Positions 15,198-23,652 of a stretch of DNA of 64,000 nucleotides are shown here, piece by piece. Source of the DNA: an uncultured Parabacteroides sp. (GTDB taxonomy: Bacteria > Bacteroidota > Bacteroidia > Bacteroidales > Tannerellaceae); contig UQLN01000003.1 of the NCBI GenBank assembly GCA_900541965.1, positions 1 to 64,000 on the forward strand. Reading direction: 5' to 3'. The stretch's first letter is position 1, and the number at the start of each line of letters is the position of its first letter. A model generated the notes under the pieces. That model was not told the origin of the DNA and ran no database searches. It saw nothing but the letters and a program-made list of their open reading frames with translations. A program made the translations under genes and the position numbers.

Positions 15198-17231
15198 CTA
15201 ATAAGCTAATAATGTTTTTGCTGCCTGATATATTCTGTCTTCGCCCGGAAGAATCGCTTTTTCCAGTACGGGATGGAATCCTACCGGAGTGAAGGTGGAG
15301 CCTACACGCTGGATAGGTGCATCCAGATAACGAAACATTTCGCTTGCGATGATGCCTGCTATCTCTGCCCCAAAACCGGAGAATACTTTATCCTCGTGGA
15401 CAATCAAGGCTTTTCCTGTCTTTTTTACCGAAGCAAAGATGGCTTCTTTATCTAAAGGTATCAAGGAGCGAAGGTCGATAACCTCTATATTCCTACCGGT
15501 TTCTTTTTGCAACCGGTCTGCCACCTGTATACAGAAATGGGTTGTATTTCCATAGGTGATGATGCTTAAATCATCCCCGGTACGGTGGATACGGGCCTTT
15601 CCGAACGGCACTTCGAAATCCTCGGGAACAAATGCGGCGGCTTCTACAGCATTATATAATGCTTTCGGTTCGAGGAACAAGGTGAAGCCGCGGGAACGGA
15701 TACTGGTTCTCAGCAATCCGGCTGCGTCATCTGCAAAAGAAGGATAGACAATACGTGCGCCGGGTATTGATGTCAGTGCCCCTTCTATGGTTTGCGAATG
15801 GTAAAGTCCTCCGCCGATATATCCGCCGGATGCCAGACGCAAAGTCAGGTTCGGGGTAAATTGTCCGTTGCTCCGCCAGTATTCGTGCGTACATTCCACG
15901 TATTGTTCGATAGCCGGCCAGAAGTAATCCGCAAATTCCGCACCTTCGATGACTACGTGTATTTTAGGGTCGAAACGACACATTCCGTTGGCTGTGCCTA
16001 CAATGTAATCTTCGGCAATAGGAGCATTGAATACGCGTTTGTCTCCGAACTCCTGCTGCATGCCCTTGGTCACATTAAATACGCCTCCTTTCTCTTTATT
16101 GGCAACGTCCTGTCCCCATAAGAACGTATCGGGATTGTGACGAAATTCTGCTTTCAGGGTCTGGTTGATAGCTGTTACCAATGTTTCCTTTTCGCCATCT
16201 TCCTGATGGATGCCCTCTGTGTACTTTTCGGGTTGATAGGGTTCCGGCAGTAAATGGTCGAATATGGTAGACGGGTCCGGGTCGGGAGCCGCCAACGCCT
16301 TCCGGTTTGCCGCACTCAGGTCTTTCTTTGCCTGTGCTTCGATTTCCTTCAGTTCGTCTTCCGTAAAACGTTTGTAGCGAAGCAGCATACGGCGGAATTT
16401 CTGTAACGGGTCGGCAGCCTTTACGTAAGAAAGTTCGTTTTCATCGCGGTATAAAGTCTGCTTGTCCGAGTTGGAATGGGAACCGATACGTACACAGTTT
16501 GCCTGGACAATCACCGGGTTATGGGTATTGATGGCATGTTCGCGCGCCTCGGTCATGGCATTCATCGAATCGAAAACATCTTTGCCGTTGCAGTGGATGA
16601 TTTTCAGGTTCTTAAAGCCGGAGAAGTTATCCGCCACTTTCCGGTTGGCTGTCTGGTCTTTTTTCGGGACGGAAATGCCATAGCCGTTATCCTGTATCAC
16701 AAAGATAACAGGCAACTGTTCGTTGCTTGCCCCGTTGATGGCTTCGTATACATAGCCTTCGGAAGTGGCTGATTCCCCATGTGAAGTGATGGATACCCCT
16801 TTATGCCCGTAATATACCATGGCACGTGCGACGCCAACCGCATGTAAATCGTGTGTACCGGTTGCCGAGGATATATTCTCGATATGCCATTCCGGTTTGG
16901 CGAAATGGTTGGACATATGGCGCCCGCCGCTTGACGGGTCGGTCGCTTTGGAGATACCGTTCAGGATCACTTCTTCCGGGGTCATTCCGGCAGACAGCAC
17001 TGTCAGCATATCCCGGTAATAGGGAAAGAGGAAGTCTTCTCCACGGTGGAATACCTGCCCAACGGCGAGCTGTATCCCGTCATGCCCCGCATAGGGAGCA
17101 TGATACGACCAGCCAAGCGATTGCAGTAGATAGGACGGGGCCTTTTCATCGAGAGCACGCCCGAGGGTCATCAGGTAATACCATTTCCTGAGGGTCTCTT
17201 TATCTGTTGATTTGATATCATATTTCTTCAT
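15198..17231 (-). CDS. 2-oxo-acid dehydrogenase E1, alpha and beta subunits fused
   Basis: A 677-residue thiamine-diphosphate enzyme that decarboxylates a 2-oxo acid and acylates the lipoyl group of E2. The alpha-like part (about residues 1-320) has the ThDP motif as GESATSEG and QDNGYGIS. The beta-like part (about 345-677) has FNAPIAEDYIVGTANGM, LASGGYIGGGLYHSQ and the C-terminal block DLRSLIPLDKEAI. The GDG of the usual ThDP motif reads HGES here. The fused order alpha-beta is that of branched-chain-type E1 proteins. Substrate (pyruvate or branched 2-oxo acids) is not decidable from sequence alone. It lies between E2 and flavodoxin genes. Confidence 0.9.
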   Translation of the reverse strand: MKKYDIKSTDKETLRKWYYLMTLGRALDEKAPSYLLQSLGWSYHAPYAGHDGIQLAVGQVFHRGEDFLFPYYRDMLTVLSAGMTPEEVILNGISKATDPSSGGRHMSNHFAKPEWHIENISSATGTHDLHAVGVARAMVYYGHKGVSITSHGESATSEGYVYEAINGASNEQLPVIFVIQDNGYGISVPKKDQTANRKVADNFSGFKNLKIIHCNGKDVFDSMNAMTEAREHAINTHNPVIVQANCVRIGSHSNSDKQTLYRDENELSYVKAADPLQKFRRMLLRYKRFTEDELKEIEAQAKKDLSAANRKALAAPDPDPSTIFDHLLPEPYQPEKYTEGIHQEDGEKETLVTAINQTLKAEFRHNPDTFLWGQDVANKEKGGVFNVTKGMQQEFGDKRVFNAPIAEDYIVGTANGMCRFDPKIHVVIEGAEFADYFWPAIEQYVECTHEYWRSNGQFTPNLTLRLASGGYIGGGLYHSQTIEGALTSIPGARIVYPSFADDAAGLLRTSIRSRGFTLFLEPKALYNAVEAAAFVPEDFEVPFGKARIHRTGDDLSIITYGNTTHFCIQVADRLQKETGRNIEVIDLRSLIPLDKEAIFASVKKTGKALIVHEDKVFSGFGAEIAGIIASEMFRYLDAPIQRVGSTFTPVGFHPVLEKAILPGEDRIYQAAKTLLAY

Positions 17232-17248
17232 GACGATTGTGTTTTAAT

Positions 17249-18571
17249 TTAAGCATTCCAGTTTTCCAGATAATCGGCAATCCTGCGCAGGAATTCGCCG
17301 CCGAGGGCACCGTTTATAATCCGGTGGTCATACGACAAGGACAAATACATCTTATGACGTATGGCAATCGTATCTCCTTCGGGTGTTTCGACTACGGCCG
17401 GTTTCTTCTCGATAAAACCGACACCGAGGATGGCAACCTGCGGCTGGTTGATAATCGGGGTACCGAACAAACTCTTAAACGTACCGAAGTTGGTGATCGT
17501 GAAGGTACCTCCCTGAATATCGTCCGGAGACAACTTGTTGTTGCGGGCTTTTGCAGCCAGGTTGTCGATACTTGCCGCCAATCCGTTCAGATTGAGTTTG
17601 TCTGCATCGTGGATAACCGGGACAATCAGGTTGCCGTCATTCAGAGACACGGCTATGCCGAGGTTGATATGTTTTTTAAGAATTACCTTATACCCATCGA
17701 CAGAGGCGTTCACGTAAGGGAATTCGGCCAAAGCCTTGGCGGTAGCTTCTGCAATCGCAGGCATATAGGTAAGTGCTACGCCTTCCCGTTTGTAGAAGGC
17801 GTCTTTTGTACGTTTACGCCATTGAACCAGCTTGGTAACGTCCGCTTCCACAACTGTAGTTACATGCGGAGATACTTTTTTGGATAAAACCATATGGTCT
17901 GCCACAATGCGTGCCACCCGGTCCATATCTACGATTTCATCGCCATTGGATGATGGGACAGGAGCTGCCTGGTGTACAGGTTCGGGAGCCGGAGCGACTG
18001 TTGCTGCCGGGGCTGGTGTGGGGTGTGGTTTGGATACCGGTTTTGCCTGGGGAGCCACGCCGCTTTTCTTTTGGGTAATATAATCTTTGATATCCTTTTT
18101 ACTCAGCCGTCCCATATATCCGGTTCCCGGGATACTGTCCAGTTCGGCTTGTTGTATCTTGGCTTCCTGTGCCAGTTGCAGGACCACGGGTGAATACCAC
18201 CTTCCGTCTTCTTCCTTAGAGGATTTGACAGGTGCGGAGGAAGCTTCTTCCGCTACGGTTGCCGTATTGGATACTTTTTCTTCTTTTGCGCTTCCTGTAC
18301 TTCCGGCAGGTGTATCGTCGTCTGCCGTACCTTCCAGTTGAACAATCGCTACAACAGTTCCGACAGCTACCGTTTCTCCTTCCGGAAAGAGGATTTCAAG
18401 AACCTTCCCTGCTACGGGAGAGGGTATTTCCGCACTGACTTTGGCTGTGCTTACTTCAAAAAGCACATCGTCTTCCTGAATGGTGTCTCCGACTTTTACA
18501 GACCAGGAGATAATCGTTCCTTCTGTAATACTTTCACCCAGTTTGGGCATTTTTATATCAAATGTTGCCAT
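17249..18571 (-). CDS. 2-oxo-acid dehydrogenase E2 (dihydrolipoamide acyltransferase)
   Basis: A 440-residue core of the complex. One lipoyl domain covers residues 1-75, with the lipoyl Lys in VSTAKVSAEI. A Pro/Ala/Val-rich linker follows. The peripheral subunit-binding domain (YSPVVLQLAQEA to GTGYMGRLSKKDI) lies near 125-165, then another Pro/Ala linker, then the catalytic domain from about 215. The C-terminal catalytic signature reads SYDHRIINGALGG: the His is present but the usual Asp of HxxxDG is Asn. Whether this lowers activity or is normal in this lineage cannot be judged here. Flanked by lipoate ligase and E1 genes in one operon. Confidence 0.92.
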   Translation of the reverse strand: MATFDIKMPKLGESITEGTIISWSVKVGDTIQEDDVLFEVSTAKVSAEIPSPVAGKVLEILFPEGETVAVGTVVAIVQLEGTADDDTPAGSTGSAKEEKVSNTATVAEEASSAPVKSSKEEDGRWYSPVVLQLAQEAKIQQAELDSIPGTGYMGRLSKKDIKDYITQKKSGVAPQAKPVSKPHPTPAPAATVAPAPEPVHQAAPVPSSNGDEIVDMDRVARIVADHMVLSKKVSPHVTTVVEADVTKLVQWRKRTKDAFYKREGVALTYMPAIAEATAKALAEFPYVNASVDGYKVILKKHINLGIAVSLNDGNLIVPVIHDADKLNLNGLAASIDNLAAKARNNKLSPDDIQGGTFTITNFGTFKSLFGTPIINQPQVAILGVGFIEKKPAVVETPEGDTIAIRHKMYLSLSYDHRIINGALGGEFLRRIADYLENWNA

Positions 18572-18585
18572 AGTATCTATGTATT

Positions 18586-19326
18586 TTAAATTTCAATGTT
18601 GAAGTTCCAACCGGCTGTGGCATATTTATTATCCCTCAGGTCCCGGATGGCTTTTATATCTTCGCTGGTAAATGAATAGGAGGTAGTCTCCGCTTTCTGT
18701 CCGGCAAAGAACTCCAGTAGCGATTTCCTGAATTCTTTTATCGAAACCGGACGGCGGATATACGAACTGATATTCGTTACCGGGCTTCGAACGGACTTTA
18801 CGAAATAGTTTGTCTTTCCCGACTGTACCTTTTTCGGCTTCTTATTCTCCGGATTCAAAGCTGTTGTCAGCTTGTAGAGGTCCGTAGAAAAAAGCAGGGT
18901 GGCATGGTGCAGGATACGTTTCTTGTGGATGGATTGGGCACTTCCCGATATTTTCAGTCCGTCTATGGTGAGTGCCTGCCGCTCGTCCGATTGTACCTGC
19001 AACCCGAATGTATCCAGGAAAACCGCCAGTTGTTCCGTAAACTTATCGGAATGCAGGTCGTTCCCGTTTTCTATAAATGTTACATTCAGATTCCCTTCAT
19101 CCTGGTAAACGGCACCTCCTCCGGAATAGCGGCGTACCACTTTAATCTGTTTCTCCCGGACAAAAGACCGGTTGATTTCGTCCCACACATTCTGATGTTT
19201 GCCAATAATAACAGCCGGTTCATTCTGCCATACCATGAAGATCGGATCCGTAAAATTCTTTAGCAGATATTCTTCGGCAGCCAGATTGAACCAGGCGTCC
19301 GTACAAGTATTATTGATGCAATACAT
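18586..19326 (-). CDS. lplA: Lipoate-protein ligase A family protein
   Basis: A 246-residue ligase that attaches lipoate to E2-type lipoyl domains. The family motif RRYSGGGAVYQDEGNLN is intact, as is KISGSAQ. I place the start at 19326 (MYCINNTCTDAWFNLA), 1 base after the lpd stop, rather than at the in-frame codon at 19362 that would overlap lpd by 35 bases. It lies between the E3 and E2 genes, so it probably serves this complex. The window also carries lipB (29931), giving both scavenging and endogenous routes. Confidence 0.9.
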   Translation of the reverse strand: MYCINNTCTDAWFNLAAEEYLLKNFTDPIFMVWQNEPAVIIGKHQNVWDEINRSFVREKQIKVVRRYSGGGAVYQDEGNLNVTFIENGNDLHSDKFTEQLAVFLDTFGLQVQSDERQALTIDGLKISGSAQSIHKKRILHHATLLFSTDLYKLTTALNPENKKPKKVQSGKTNYFVKSVRSPVTNISSYIRRPVSIKEFRKSLLEFFAGQKAETTSYSFTSEDIKAIRDLRDNKYATAGWNFNIEI

Positions 19327-19327
19327 A

Positions 19328-20677
19328 TCAGAGATAGAGGCTTTCGTGTATGACTTCTCCAACGGTCGGGTGCGGGAATATATTCTTCTTGAATTCCTCT
19401 ACCGTAAAGCCGTTTTCCACAGCAATTCCTGCAATCACAATTATTTCGGATGCAGGATTTCCCAAAAGATGGCAACCGATGATTTGTCCGTTTCCATCGG
19501 TGAGCAGTTTGCACAGGCCGGTTCCGGTTTCATTCTCGGCAACAAACCTCCCGGAATAGGTCATCGGTATTTTTACAAGGTTATAATAGTGCCCGCTGCT
19601 GCGAAGTTCCTCTTCAGTCTTACCTACACCGGCAACTTCCGGATTGGTGTAGACCACCGATGGAATGGCATTATAGCTCATCCTATCTTCATTTCCTAAC
19701 AGATGGTTGATGGCGACTTCTCCCTCGCGGTAGGCCGTATGGGCAAGCAGGGAGAAACCGGTAATATCTCCAGCGGCATATACATGGGGATGGGAAGTCT
19801 GCATATATTCGTTTACTTTGACGCCCTGGCGGGTAGTTTCGATAGAAAGGCTTTCCAAGCCCAACCCTTGTGTGATGGCTCTGCGTCCGACACTGACCAG
19901 TATCTTGTTTGCTTCGATACTGCTTGCTTTGCCGTCTTTTTCAACAATCACTTGCCCGGGTCGGACCTCCGTTACTTTGGTATTCAGGTGAAACTCGACT
20001 CCCTTTTTGGCATATTCGCTGCGCAGCATGGCTGAAATTTCTTTATCCATCACTCCCAGTATCTCGGGCATCATCTCGATTACTTTCACTTTGACGCCCA
20101 TACTTGAAAAGAAGGATGCGAATTCCATACCGATAACTCCACCGCCGATAATCGCCAGCGTCTGGGGCAACTCCTTACTATCCAGCGCTTCACGTGAAGT
20201 CCAGTAATCTACCTCCGATAGTCCCTTGATAGGGGGGACAACTGTTTCAGAGCCGGTACAAAGCAGGACGTTTTTTACAGTAAAAAGCTCATCTTCACAA
20301 CGGATGCGGATGTTTCCATCTGCTTCTCCGTCCAGGATTGCTGTCCCGTTTACTATATCGACTCCACTTGATGTAAGGCGCATCTTTACTCCGGAAGTCA
20401 GTTTCCGGACCGTTTTATTTTTTCTGTCGATGATTTTGGTTAAATCGAAATAAGGGGTGCCCTCGGATAAAATACCGTATTTGGATGCTGTTTTGAAGCT
20501 ATCCAGTATTTTAGCCGAATATAATAATGTTTTAGTCGGTATACAGCCCTCGTTCAAGCAGACACCTCCCATTGCATTTTTCTCGAAAAGAACGGTTTTT
20601 AATCCTCCTTCGGCAGCTCGTTCAGCAGCCGTGTATCCGGCGGGTCCTCCGCCTATGATGCCAATATCGTAGTTCAT
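19328..20677 (-). CDS. lpdA: Dihydrolipoamide dehydrogenase (E3)
   Basis: A 449-residue flavoprotein that reoxidises dihydrolipoyl E2 with NAD+. The FAD-binding start is IGIIGGGPAGYTAAERAAEGG, read in part. The redox-active disulfide motif GGVCLNEGCIPTKTLL is intact. A second nucleotide-binding Rossmann motif AIIGGGVIGMEFASFF lies near residues 178-193, and the C-terminal interface motif ends HPTVGEVIHE with the catalytic His-Glu pair. It is the first gene of the leftward operon; I see no exact TAnnTTTG upstream. Confidence 0.95.
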   Translation of the reverse strand: MNYDIGIIGGGPAGYTAAERAAEGGLKTVLFEKNAMGGVCLNEGCIPTKTLLYSAKILDSFKTASKYGILSEGTPYFDLTKIIDRKNKTVRKLTSGVKMRLTSSGVDIVNGTAILDGEADGNIRIRCEDELFTVKNVLLCTGSETVVPPIKGLSEVDYWTSREALDSKELPQTLAIIGGGVIGMEFASFFSSMGVKVKVIEMMPEILGVMDKEISAMLRSEYAKKGVEFHLNTKVTEVRPGQVIVEKDGKASSIEANKILVSVGRRAITQGLGLESLSIETTRQGVKVNEYMQTSHPHVYAAGDITGFSLLAHTAYREGEVAINHLLGNEDRMSYNAIPSVVYTNPEVAGVGKTEEELRSSGHYYNLVKIPMTYSGRFVAENETGTGLCKLLTDGNGQIIGCHLLGNPASEIIVIAGIAVENGFTVEEFKKNIFPHPTVGEVIHESLYL

Positions 20678-20998
20678 TATTCTATTATTTTTTAGTTTGA
20701 CGACATATCGTTTGTGTTATTAAAACCTGTACGCGAGAGCTTTTGTTTATAGGAGTTGATAGATAAAACTTACTATGTGATAGATTTTAAATAATGCCGA
20801 TAGCTTTTGTCATTTATAGAATGGAAGTTTTGTCTACTTTATTCAGTATAAGGCTTCAGTTACTGTTTGGTTGTATAGTTCGAGGTTGAATTTGTGTCTG
20901 CTGTTTTTTCGGGTGTTGTTACATATTTATTTTTAAAGAAAAAGAGCTTGATTTAGAATAAAGTCATACCTTTGGTACAATCTAAAATTTAATAGACC
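20678..20998. other. Divergent intergenic region, 321 bp
   Basis: Lies between lpdA (leftward) and the isomerase/epimerase gene (rightward). Only the rightward -7 box at 20967-20974 is recognisable. No gene, RNA or clear repeat seen. Confidence 0.6.
20967..20974 (+). promoter_or_regulatory. -7 box TACCTTTG
   Basis: Exact TAnnTTTG match 24 bases before the start codon at 20999. No clear -33 TTTG at the right distance. Confidence 0.5.
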
Positions 20999-21943
20999 AT
21001 GATTAATAGAAGAAACTTTCTGAAAAATGCTTCCCTACTGACAGCCGGTAGCTTGTTTGCCGGTAAGGTAGGAGCAACAAATGCGGCAACTGCTGCATCT
21101 CCGGCAGTGTCGGAAACGATGGCTGCCAAGAATATCGGTTTACAAATTTACTCTTTGGGTGGAGAGCTTTATAAGGATGTTCCCGGCGGTATGAAGAAAC
21201 TGAAAGGGATGGGATATTCCACTCTTGAGCTTGCCGGATATGATAAAGGCAAGATTGGTGGTATAGAAATGATGGAATTTAAGAAGATGGCAGATGATGC
21301 CGGTCTGAAGATTACCAGTTCCCACGTAAATCCTCCGGTACGCGAATATACCAAGAGTAACTTGAATGATATCAAGGAATTTTGGAAAAAGACTGCCGAC
21401 GACCATGCTAAACTGGGTGTTAAATATCTGGTACAACCCGGTCAGCCTCAAACCCGTAGCATCGAAGAAACACAATTTGTATGCGAAGTATTTAATGAAG
21501 CCGGTAAAATTGTAAAAGCAGCCGGTTTCCCGTTTGGCTATCATAATCATGATTTTGAATTTGCCAAGGTGGTATCCGGCGGTACGGAAGCAAAATTCGG
21601 ACGTTATAATAAAGGGGAAGTTATCTATGATATTTTCCTGAAAAACACGGATCCTTCATTGGTCCTGTTTGAAATGGATGTATACTGGGCTGTGATGGGA
21701 CAGAATGATCCGGTGGAATATCTGAAGAAATATCCGAACAGAATCAAACTGCTGCATATAAAAGACCGCTCTATATTGGGACAATCCGGAATGATGAATT
21801 TTGAAGCTATCTTTAAACAGTTCTATGCAAATGGTTATAAAGACTATTTTGTAGAATTAGAAGGCATGCCGGATGGAGGTACGCAGTTTGACGGCGTACA
21901 GGGATGTGCCAAATATCTGCTGAAAGCTCCTTTTGTAAAATAA
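20999..21943 (+). CDS. Exported sugar phosphate isomerase/epimerase-like TIM-barrel protein
   Basis: A 314-residue protein of the xylose-isomerase-like/AP-endonuclease-2 TIM-barrel superfamily. The N terminus MINRRNFLKNASLLTAGS is a Tat-type signal, so it is probably exported. Barrel metal-binding positions are suggested by SSHVNP, FGYHNHDFEF, LFEMDVYWAV and LLHIKDR, which supply the usual His, Glu and Asp ligands. Such exported relatives are common in Bacteroidetes and often act on sugar derivatives; the substrate here is unknown. Monocistronic, with its own -7 box and a terminator at 21965-22025. Confidence 0.85.
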   Translation: MINRRNFLKNASLLTAGSLFAGKVGATNAATAASPAVSETMAAKNIGLQIYSLGGELYKDVPGGMKKLKGMGYSTLELAGYDKGKIGGIEMMEFKKMADDAGLKITSSHVNPPVREYTKSNLNDIKEFWKKTADDHAKLGVKYLVQPGQPQTRSIEETQFVCEVFNEAGKIVKAAGFPFGYHNHDFEFAKVVSGGTEAKFGRYNKGEVIYDIFLKNTDPSLVLFEMDVYWAVMGQNDPVEYLKKYPNRIKLLHIKDRSILGQSGMMNFEAIFKQFYANGYKDYFVELEGMPDGGTQFDGVQGCAKYLLKAPFVK

Positions 21944-21964
21944 AAGTTTAAAAAATGTATAACG

Positions 21965-22025
21965 GCCAAACGAAAGCAACCAACTGATAAAATGGAAGTA
22001 AGGTCTTTTGTTTGGCTTGTTTTTT
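21965..22025 (+). terminator. Terminator after the isomerase/epimerase gene
   Basis: GCCAAACGAAAG (21965-21976) pairs with CTTTTGTTTGGC (22005-22016) with one G-T pair, followed by a T-run (22020-22025). Confidence 0.7.
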
Positions 22026-22133
22026 ATGCTCAGAGCCTTTAAAAGGCAAAGGTGCGACAAGGTTAAGTACTTGTCTTTGGACGAACTTAGGCAATTGTTC
22101 CCTATAATCTTAACCACGTATCAAGATTATTGA
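22026..22133 (+). pseudogene. Short fragment resembling a tyrosine recombinase (possible remnant)
   Basis: A 35-residue open stretch containing FKRQRCDKVKYLSLDELRQL. The YLSLDELRQL pattern resembles the linker between the N-terminal and catalytic domains of Bacteroidetes tyrosine recombinases. It is cut by a stop at 22131-22133. A further open stretch in another frame follows at about 22145-22210. If real, it is debris of a mobile element just upstream of an AT-rich gene. The match is short and from memory, so confidence is low. Confidence 0.25.
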
Positions 22134-22321
22134 CAGCTTAAACTTGATTTGTGGAAGCAATATGAACATGACAGGGATATTACACTTTACACAAAGGATG
22201 TTTTGTAAAACAATATATACATAAAGGGAAACAACTTTTTGGTGGCAGATATGACAACAAGGGATAAAAGATTCTAAAAGTATAATGACTTAAAATTTTA
22301 CAATATAAATTGCAGAACAAA
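22134..22321. other. Low-GC intergenic stretch before the methyltransferase gene
   Basis: No intact gene. It holds short out-of-frame coding-like debris next to the possible recombinase remnant, and no recognisable promoter box for the methyltransferase gene. Confidence 0.4.
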
Positions 22322-23419
22322 ATGAATACAGATTATAAGGTTGGTGATTTAATTTATGACGCAAGTATTTATGATGGATTAAACACCTTCCTCTCTGATT
22401 TGCATTTTTATAAAAAGTGGTTGCCGACCAACAAAGATGCTCGGATACTTGAACTTTGCTGTGGAACAGGCAGGCTTACGTTCCCTATTGCAAAAGACGG
22501 ATATAGCATTTGCGGAGTAGATTACACCCCGTCAATGCTCGAACGGGCAAAGTCGAGAGCTTCAGAAGAAGGATTGAAGATTGATTTTATAGAGGCAGAT
22601 ATTAGAACGCTGAACCTGCAAGAAAAATTTGATTTTGTTTTTATTCCATTTAATTCTATCCACCATTTATACAGAAATGAAGATGTATTCAAGGTTTTAG
22701 AATGCATTAGAAATCATCTTAAGGAAGGAGGTTTATTTCTGTTTGATTGCTTTAACCCTAATATTCAGTATATTGTTGAGAATGAAAAAGGACAAAAAGT
22801 AATTGCTGAATATACAACGGACGATGGACGTGAAGTATTGATAAAACAAACGATGCGTTATGAGAATGCAACTCAAATAAATCGTATAGAGTGGCACTAT
22901 TTTATAAACGGAGAGTTTCATTCAATCCAAAATATGGATATGAGATTGTTTTTCCCTCAAGAGTTGGATTCATATCTTGAACAGGCAGGGTTTAATATTA
23001 TTCATAAGTTTGGAGGTTTTGAGGAAGAAGAATTTAGCGATAAATCGGAAAAACAGGTATACGTTTCAGCGATGGCAAAAGGTATAATTAAAATTAAACC
23101 TTATCATGGTCGTATTCCTGCTTGTGGGGTATTTTGTGGAGGATGTCCTACATATATAAGAGAGAAAAGACCCTGTAAAGGAGCTGAACTCAGCAAAGCT
23201 CGTTGTGAGAAATGTAAAACATTTCATTTGTGTTGTATAGAAAAAAAAATTAAACACTGTTATCAATGTGATATATTCCCTTGTCTTAAATTCAAGAGTT
23301 TTGCAAAACGATGGTTGAAATACGGGCAAAATTTTATCGAGAATCAAAACATTTTAAGGCAAGTTGGTGAGATAGAGTTTCTAAAAATTTATAATAATAA
23401 AGTCCATGGGAATTATTGA
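22322..23419 (+). CDS. SAM-dependent methyltransferase fused to a Cys-rich DUF3795-like domain
   Basis: A 365-residue fusion. Residues about 10-245 are a class I methyltransferase, with motif I LELCCGTGRL, the acidic loop VDYTPSML and the post-motif PFNSIHHL. The C-terminal part (about 260-345) is Cys-rich, with CGVFCGGCPTYI, CEKCKTFHLCCIEKKI and CYQCDIFPC, the layout I associate with DUF3795, a putative metal-binding domain. The ATG at 22322 is preferred to a TTG at 22310. The gene is visibly more AT-rich than its neighbours and lies beside a possible recombinase fragment, suggesting transfer. Substrate unknown. Confidence 0.75.
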   Translation: MNTDYKVGDLIYDASIYDGLNTFLSDLHFYKKWLPTNKDARILELCCGTGRLTFPIAKDGYSICGVDYTPSMLERAKSRASEEGLKIDFIEADIRTLNLQEKFDFVFIPFNSIHHLYRNEDVFKVLECIRNHLKEGGLFLFDCFNPNIQYIVENEKGQKVIAEYTTDDGREVLIKQTMRYENATQINRIEWHYFINGEFHSIQNMDMRLFFPQELDSYLEQAGFNIIHKFGGFEEEEFSDKSEKQVYVSAMAKGIIKIKPYHGRIPACGVFCGGCPTYIREKRPCKGAELSKARCEKCKTFHLCCIEKKIKHCYQCDIFPCLKFKSFAKRWLKYGQNFIENQNILRQVGEIEFLKIYNNKVHGNY

Positions 23420-23652
23420 TAAAGAGAAATACATACTTCGCAAGTAAAGTACGGAATAGGATGATGCTATAATCTCGATTTATAAAATAACCGGTTTCTC
23501 TATTGAACATTTGAGGCTTTTGAGCTTACAGATGCCTACTGAAAAGGACAACTGAAAGAGATAATACTTTTATTTAAAGATTTATTTCCTTATTTATATA
23601 AACGCGATTGAATAATTTATATCTTCGTCTCCAAATCAATTGTTGTTTATTA

